Below are positions 57,921 to 64,000 of a DNA stretch of 64,000 nt, one piece after another; position 1 is the stretch's first letter, and every line of letters starts with the position of its first letter. The notes beneath the pieces were generated by a model. The model did no database searches. It worked only from the letters and a program-made list of their open reading frames with translations, and was not told the DNA's origin. The position numbers were made by a program, and so were the translations under genes. The stretch is from NCBI GenBank assembly GCA_002964805.2, contig PUDQ02000010.1, positions 2,356,001 to 2,420,000 of the forward strand. The letters are read 5' to 3'. Source of the stretch: Trametes villosa (Eukaryota > Basidiomycota > Agaricomycetes > Polyporales > Polyporaceae).

Positions 57921-59765
57921 GCAGGAGTCTGGCAGGACGACGCCACGAGGGTACCGACTTGCAGGAGCTGACTATGTATATCGAGCGATGTGAAGTAGGG
58001 TGAAGTGAAGAGAAACACACAGCAACAAATGAGCGGCCGCGTCCGCACGTGAGTCGTTTCCAACAAAACAGGGTTCTGCCCGATCGCCTTCTGCAGTCAG
58101 CCTCGTCCTCCGGCAGTATATTAACCTGGCCTATCTCTCTGACTCCCCCCAGTGCGCACTCACTCGCTGTCGTATTGCTCTCCACCCCCTGCACCACGCT
58201 CTCGCACTGCCCTTCCCCTTGCAACCCGCTCTCGCACTCTTCCGCCGCAGTCGGCACTCCGGCCACCCACTCCAGGCTATCAGGGCCTCTTCGCGCTGGC
58301 CGCGCAGGCTCTCCGTCTTGCGACTCGGACCTGCGCTCCCCTCTGGCTCTGAGTACTGTAAGACGAGGCTCTCTCCAACCCAGAGCTCCTCTTCGCACTT
58401 CCACCGCTGGCGGAGCATGGAACCATTACCCCCTTCGTTCTGGATTCCGCATATTGTCGGCTTCGAGCAGGTACCAGAAACCTTCATCCGTTATTCGCTC
58501 TCCCCCACTCACACCTCCCTCAGGCATTTATTTATTCTTCTATTCGGAGTCAAACAACCACGACACCCTCACTCCGCACCCCGCCGACCCTCCTCCCAGC
58601 CACCCACTCAAGGCTACCTGAGCTTCGCGCTCTAGGCTCTCCGTCTTGCGACTTGGACCCGCGCTCATCACTGGCTCCAAGTCCTGCGAGGCGAGGCTCT
58701 CTTCAATTCAGAGCTCTAGCCACCGCTTCGACACTGTCGACAACGTCGACATCATCGAGGCCTCGCCGTTCACGGCTACCCGAGCCTTGCGCTCGCCGGC
58801 TCTCCGTCTTGCTCCTCGGACCTGCGCTCATCTCTGGCTCCGAGCCCTGCAAGGCGAGGCTCTCTTCAACTCAGAGCTCCAGCCCCTTCGGCATCGTCGA
58901 CCTACTTCGGCAACGAGTACTCGACATCCTGCCGATCCTCACTCGGCCGCCCACCCCGGCCAGTGACCCGAGCTTTTGGCTCCTCGTCCTGGACATCGTT
59001 CCACTGGACCTGGCGGCGCTCCGAACCTCAGCTTGTCACTCTAGTTCTAGTGCCTCCTCAGGCTCTCCGTCTTCAAGTTGCCACTCGGACCTGCGCTCAT
59101 TTCAGGCTCCTGCAAGACGAGGCTCTCTTCCCCTCAGAGCTCCAGCCTGCGCTTCGACACTGTCGACAACTTCGACGCCATCGAAGCCCCATCGCCAATT
59201 CCGGCGGCCCGAGCCTTGCGCTCACCGGCTCTCCGTCTTGCCTATAGGACCTGCGCTCCCCCCGGTTCCCGCAAGACGAGGCTCTCTTCCCCCCAGAGCT
59301 CTAGCCTCCTCCGCTTCGACATTGTCGAGGCAAACGCAACGCCGTTCGCTGCTGCTACTGGGCATCTCTCGACACTCGGTCGGCATCCCCGTCGAGATCC
59401 TCCCCAGTACGCTGCAGCGTTCTTGATTCCCGCCCCTTCCTTCATCCCGCAGACATCCCTTCTCGACTTTCCCTTCCGGGCTGCCGACGCCTACCATCCG
59501 CCTTGCCCTCTTACTGTATCATCATCTCCCGCCATGTATCGCCTCATGTATACCTTGTACTACCACCTGTACTATTACCTGTACTATAGCCTGTACCATA
59601 GCTTGTATCATTAGTGTATTATTACCTGTACTATTAGTGTATTATAGTTTCTTCTTTCTCAACCTCGAGCGTTTTCGCACCGAGTGACGATGATGGCTCC
59701 CCATCTGACGATAACGACGTCCGGATGGCCCATGACCGTTGCCATTACATGCTATCACTTGCTAG
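57921..59765 (+). repeat. dispersed 1.8 kb repeat, copy E
   Basis: Plus-strand copy, head to head with copy D. The front block at 57921-58135 has GCAGGAGTCTGGCAGGACGA, GCGGCCGCGTCCGCACGTGA and GTATATTAACCTGGCC. The body repeats CTCCGTCTTG(C) and CAAGACGAGGCTCTC modules. The tail at about 59550-59650 has TGTACTATTACC, TGTACTATAGCC and TGTACCATAGC units, then TAGTTTCTTCTTTCTCAACC and about 90 shared bases. No GH5 remnant is attached on its front side that I can see. Confidence 0.78.
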
Positions 59766-60571
59766 CTCTTAACTCTGAATCTCGAGCGTGTTATACGACG
59801 TACTGAGATCAGCAAGTGCTATGTTTTCTTTTTTTTCCAGTGTCGGTGCACCGTTCGCGGGGCAATGACGGCAGGATGACATTGCCAGCTACACTCAAGG
59901 TGTCTTTGGGTTTCCCGTCGTGTACTGCAGGCGCGGCGCGGTCAGCTTCCGGCGGCGCTCAGGGCGCGCGAGAGGGGCGCAGCAGAGGAACGTGTATGAG
60001 AGGGCCTTTGAGAGCGCGGCGGCGTCGTCCAGCTTTTGGTCGCAAGAAGTTGGGTTGTCGAGCGCGCCGCGGTCAACGAAGCAGAGGGGCCGCGGGTGGT
60101 GCGCATGTCGCCTCCCTCCTCTCTCGCGGGTGTGCAGCCTCCTTGAACTGGCTGCCTGTTGATGATAAGACGGAGTGTGCTAGTCTGTGGTGTCTAAGAC
60201 CACAATACTGCGGAAACAGACGCACCGCAGAGACTGTGAGCTCGGTCAACGCGTGTTAGCGCATACAGTCCGCAGACTCGGAGGAGGCTCGCTGTGTAGA
60301 TCAAGCTTGATACCAATCTGCTATTGCTCAAAATCCTTGGCTGACAAGCGGCAATGAGGGAAGACAACAGCGGCCAAGTCGACATGATGTGTATAAAGTC
60401 CGTAAGCTCTAGAGTCCCAGTGTCATTATCCAGCCGCCACGGCCCGATTATAGAGTCCGCCTTCTCGCTCGTATGACGCCGGAATTAGTCGTAAACAGGA
60501 AACACAAGTATAAAAGCATATCACAAGAACCTCGCAAGCACACAACGCGAGCCAGCCTTCCCCACAGTAGC
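59766..60571. other. intergenic, no gene supported
   Basis: A GC-rich patch at about 59920-60165 keeps several frames open, but none shows a known motif. The rest is the 3' flank of the sedolisin gene. Confidence 0.45.
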
Positions 60572-62896
60572 TCAAGGCAGCCACAGGAAGCGCTGCACGA
60601 GCTTCGTGAAATCGGGCGTGCCGAGGCCAGTCACAGGGTCCCACCCGGGCAGCGCGGGGAAGCCATCCGTGCCGCACCCCGGGTTCGTCCCGTTCGTGAT
60701 GTCGTGGAACGCGTCCGCGAACCCGTGCGAGTAGATCTATCCAGCACCTCTGTGTCAGCCCCCCCGTCTCCCTCATACATGACACGAGGAACACGACGTA
60801 CCGCAGGGTTGATAAACCCAACCGGCGACTTCCCGTGCGCGAGCCGCGCGTCGTTCACCGCGGCCAGGATCGCAGCGAAGATCGGCGTCGACGCGGACGT
60901 GCCGCCCGAGAGCGTCAGGTTCCTGTCGATGACGACCGCGGTCGGGAGCCCGTTCGCGGACACGTCCGGGATCGCGCGCCCGCTCGCGTTGAAGAGGCTC
61001 GGGTCGACGCGGTTCCCGAGCTGCTTCAGGTAGCGCGTTACGTGCCGCTGCTGGAACGGCGGGCGCGGGAAGACGTTCGAGAAGCCGCCGCCGGAGCCGA
61101 AGAGCAACGTCGCGCTCTCGGGGTCGTGCACCTGCGCACAAGCGGCGGGTTAGGGCGTGCTGCTGCTGGGGGTATGGGGGAGGTGAGAGGGGACGGTGGA
61201 CGTACCGACTTGCCCGCGTCGACCTGGGTGGCGCCGACCGCGGTAACGTATGGGCAGGTTGACGGGAAGTTGGGGAGGAACCTCCCCGGACCTGGGGCGG
61301 CAGTGCCGTTCGCGGACAAGCACAAGTTATCCCCGTTTGACGCAACACCGTTATCGCCGGAGGCAAACAGGAATGTAACGCCCATCATCGATATCTATAG
61401 AGGCGGACCTCGTCAGCATCGAGTTACAATAGCTAGCTGCAGGCACAGAGGACACACCTTGCCAATCTCCGCACATTGGCGCTCCATGTAGAACGGCGGG
61501 AAGTCCTCGCCGCCAGTGAACGAGACAGATATGACGTTCGGGGGCGTTATGCCGCCGCACTGCTCAGTCACATCCAGAGGCCCGTCGATGTCCGGGTCGT
61601 CGCCACCCTCAAAGGTGCAGAAGCCGCCGTCGAACGCGTCAAGGAGGAAGTTGATGGAGCCGCCTGCAACAACAGGCACCAAGTCAGCTGGGGTCGCACA
61701 AGACAGAGTGTGAATAAAGACGCACTACCGCCAACTTGGAGTAGCTGGACGTCCTGCTGCGCACCAAGGAGGCCTATGGCGAGCTCGAAGTCGAGGTCTG
61801 GCTCGCCGACGAGGTTCGGGTCCGTCTCGTTGAAGTCCGGAGTGTCTGTAATACCGTCTCAACGATACCGTACTATCGTGACACAGTGTATACACTTACT
61901 CGAGTCCTGGTCAATCGGGACGAAGATCGGCAACTTGCCCGCTGCCTCCGGATTGAACTGCTGCAAGAACTGCTTCAGGTCGTCCGCGTTCAGGGTTTGG
62001 TCAGCGAGTTCCACTAAGCATTGGGGATGTAAGTAGCTGAGCTTGCTCCGTCAGACTGTGGTACTTACCAACGCCGATCGTGTTCTTGTGCGTCTCCGTG
62101 AGGTTGGGGTAGAAGTTGTAGAGTGCACGGAAGCAGTCGAGCGTGGCTACCTGGTCGCAGTGATCGATGTCCATTTTCGTGTCCTGCGATATCATAACAG
62201 TCAGCGATACTCAACATCGATCATGTCGCCCTAAAATGATGAGTTACTGACATTCATCTTCTTCATAGGCGCCCCTTGAGGTCGGCGCATCTTCCCAGCA
62301 GCGGAGAGGCCCCTCTTCCGCCTCCCATGCGCGCCGAGCTTAATCTTCTCGAAATGGACGGTCGGCGTAACGAGGTCGACGTGGTCCTGCACATGCGCCG
62401 GGAGGTGGTACCCGTGGTGGCACCCGACGTCCTCGGACCCGTCCTCGTGCCGGTAGACGTAGTACTTCGTCGCGAGCAGCTGCTCTGCCTCCGCGACGCT
62501 CACGTTCACGAGCACGTACGAGTGGTCCTTGCTCATTCGAGAGCGGGAGGGGTCGATGCCGTCGTTTGCGAGCCATGCGCGCACCGCGTCCTTCGACTCC
62601 GAGGACGGCTGGAAGGCCTGCACGACCTGGGCAGGCGTCCACCATTTCCCGTAGTTGGGCGACTCGGGGTCGGCGACGTCGAGCAGGTACTCGTCGAGGT
62701 TGTTGATATTGCCCTGTCGTAGGGCGATGCTGAGCGGGAGGACGATGTCAGGGTCCGCACGACGGTGCAGGGACCACCTCGGTGGGAGCGCGTCAAGGCG
62801 CTCGTGCAGGATGCGTCGTGCGAGAGATGGCGACGAGGCCCCGGCGACGGTTGCGACAGCGGCCAGGAGGGCTGTAAGGGTTCGTAGCACTACCAT
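60572..62896 (-). CDS. secreted sedolisin (S53) tripeptidyl-peptidase
   Basis: Sedolisins are acid serine-carboxyl proteases. The start at 62896 gives a signal peptide (MVVLRTLTALLAAVATVAGA). The S53 prodomain follows: LPLSIALRQGNINNLDEYLL, YGKWWTPAQVVQAFQPSSES, VRAWLANDGIDPSRSRMSKD, LLATKYYVYRHEDGSEDVGC and YHLPAHVQDHVDLVTPTVHF. The catalytic domain, read through about seven introns, has the Glu/Asp region NLVGEPDLDFELAIGLLGAQ, LCLSANGTAAPGPGRFLPNF, FPSTCPYVTAVGATQVDAGK and the Ser motif LSGGTSASTPIFAAILAAVN. The C-terminus carries the calcium-site wording HDITNGTNPGCGTDG and ends GWDPVTGLGTPDFTKLVQRF and LWLP. All catalytic residues expected for the family seem present, so it should be active. 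It is about 600 residues. Confidence 0.92.
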
Positions 62897-64000
62897 CGTG
62901 AGGCGTTAAGAGGGGAAGTCGAGATGGAGGGAGAAGGAGGTGGGGGTACCCGACGAGTACGGCTCGACGGGGTGGGTTGGGAGTGGCATGGCGAACCGAG
63001 GGCGAGCTGATATAGAGAGCAGGCACAGACGGTGCAGGCCGCACGAGCGCATCGAGGGAGGAACAACCCGAAGAGAAGCGTGCTGTCCGGGGACGTGCCC
63101 GCAGGCGGTAGCTGCCAACTGACAGAAGCAGATATAAACTGACATTTCATCACCTCCAGACTCACTGCCACCAAGCACACGCACGGCAGCCTCTTGCAAT
63201 AAGCTGTGCCCCTGCCGTCACACAATCCAGGGCAGCTCGGGCTACTAGCGGGAGGCAGTCAGCACAATAGGATCGAATACGGAACGGCAACAAGGGCGGC
63301 ATCGCAGGGACACGGATCCACCGAACGGTGGTCAAGTCACGGCAAAGGCATGCACGCACCTATATCATCACCGCCGGCGTCGTTCTAACTTCTCAGCGCC
63401 GCCGCGAGGCACGAACGCGTCGTGCCACTGCCGCATTGCGATTCACACGCCGCACAATCCCACGACGGCGACCTGAGCGAGGACTCATGTTAACAAGCAA
63501 CCACACAGGAGAGCATCAAGACGAGTGCACTCTACGCACAGGTTCCATACGGGTCCCACCCAGCCGCCTCGCCCGAGCCGCTTCGCCGAGCTGTGGCACA
63601 GGGGTGTAGAGAGGCGGTGGTACGTGCGCACTGCGCACCGAACTGGCCGAGCTTCCGGTGACTTGATCGTTAGGCGGCTACCCAGTTTCGGCGCCCCGAG
63701 GGGCAGAAGGGCTTGTCGGTAAATGGAGAGCTGCCGTCAGGCCTTGAGGGCCGCGGGCTGTACGACGGGATTGGGTCAACCTCTGCTGAGCGCAAACCTT
63801 CAGTTCACCGGTTCTACGGCAACTGCCAACAGGGCGACTTAGAGAGGCCCTGGGCAATACCGCTTTCGCTGCCCAAGACGAGAGAGGCTACCCGCAAGAG
63901 GTTGGATGGCTCGAGAGCACTCCTGAGCACTCTCCATCTGTGAGATCAAGAACTGCGCATGCAGCTGCGAGTATGGCGAGGTATAGCTCTCGCTATCCTC
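62897..64000. other. sedolisin upstream region and window end
   Basis: The promoter of the sedolisin gene lies next to 62896. The remaining bases to the window end show no gene or repeat that I recognise. Confidence 0.4.

Overview
This window looks like nuclear DNA of a mushroom-forming basidiomycete (Agaricomycetes, possibly Polyporales; the order is a guess). Genes are GC-rich and broken by many short introns of about 50-80 bases. Several exons are only 15-24 bases long. The best-recognised proteins read as fungal orthologs only after splicing. I saw no rRNA, tRNA or CRISPR. Splice sites were placed by eye from GT/AG signals and restored protein homology, and exon coordinates are quoted where I worked them out.

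Layout, left to right: 1-4883 has no gene I can support. Then come a Bqt4-like nuclear-membrane protein (-), repeat copy A (-), a broken GH5 glucanase remnant (-), the WSS1-type DNA-protein crosslink protease (-), divergent from it phosphofructokinase (+), a DM9-domain protein (-) and the ALIX/PalA pH-signalling adaptor (-). A pair of small paralogous genes of unknown function follows (+,+), then an apparently intact secreted GH5 exo-1,3-glucanase (+) and repeat copy B (+). Next are a mitochondrial-type conserved protein (-), divergent from an ER DnaJ ending in KDEL (+), cullin-3 (-), exportin-T (-), an F-box protein (-) and a basidiomycete membrane protein (+). The right-hand third is repeat-rich: copy C (+), split by a 2.66 kb insertion, a Gln-rich protein (+), copy D (-), a second GH5 remnant (-) and copy E (+). 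A sedolisin (S53) protease (-) and about 1.1 kb without a gene close the window.

The main unusual content is a roughly 1.8 kb dispersed repeat present five times. Each copy has a promoter-like front block with a TATA box, a body made of repeated modules, and a 3' tail of TGTAC(C/T)AT minisatellite. Three of the five copies (A, B, D) sit just downstream of a GH5 gene or its degraded remains in the same orientation, so GH5 and repeat appear to have been duplicated as one unit. Copy C is interrupted at its TATA box by a segment that carries a 738-bp tandem duplication, identical as far as I could check, dense in GC-rich hairpins. The two small tandem genes, with a shared WIPGVVT core, a shared intron position and a shared TATA box, are the best candidates for an undescribed protein family.

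The housekeeping genes do not form a pathway. Links that can be drawn are degradative and secretory functions (GH5 glucanase, sedolisin, ER DnaJ, PalA pH response), ubiquitin and protein quality control (CUL3, F-box, WSS1), and nuclear functions (Bqt4, exportin-T).
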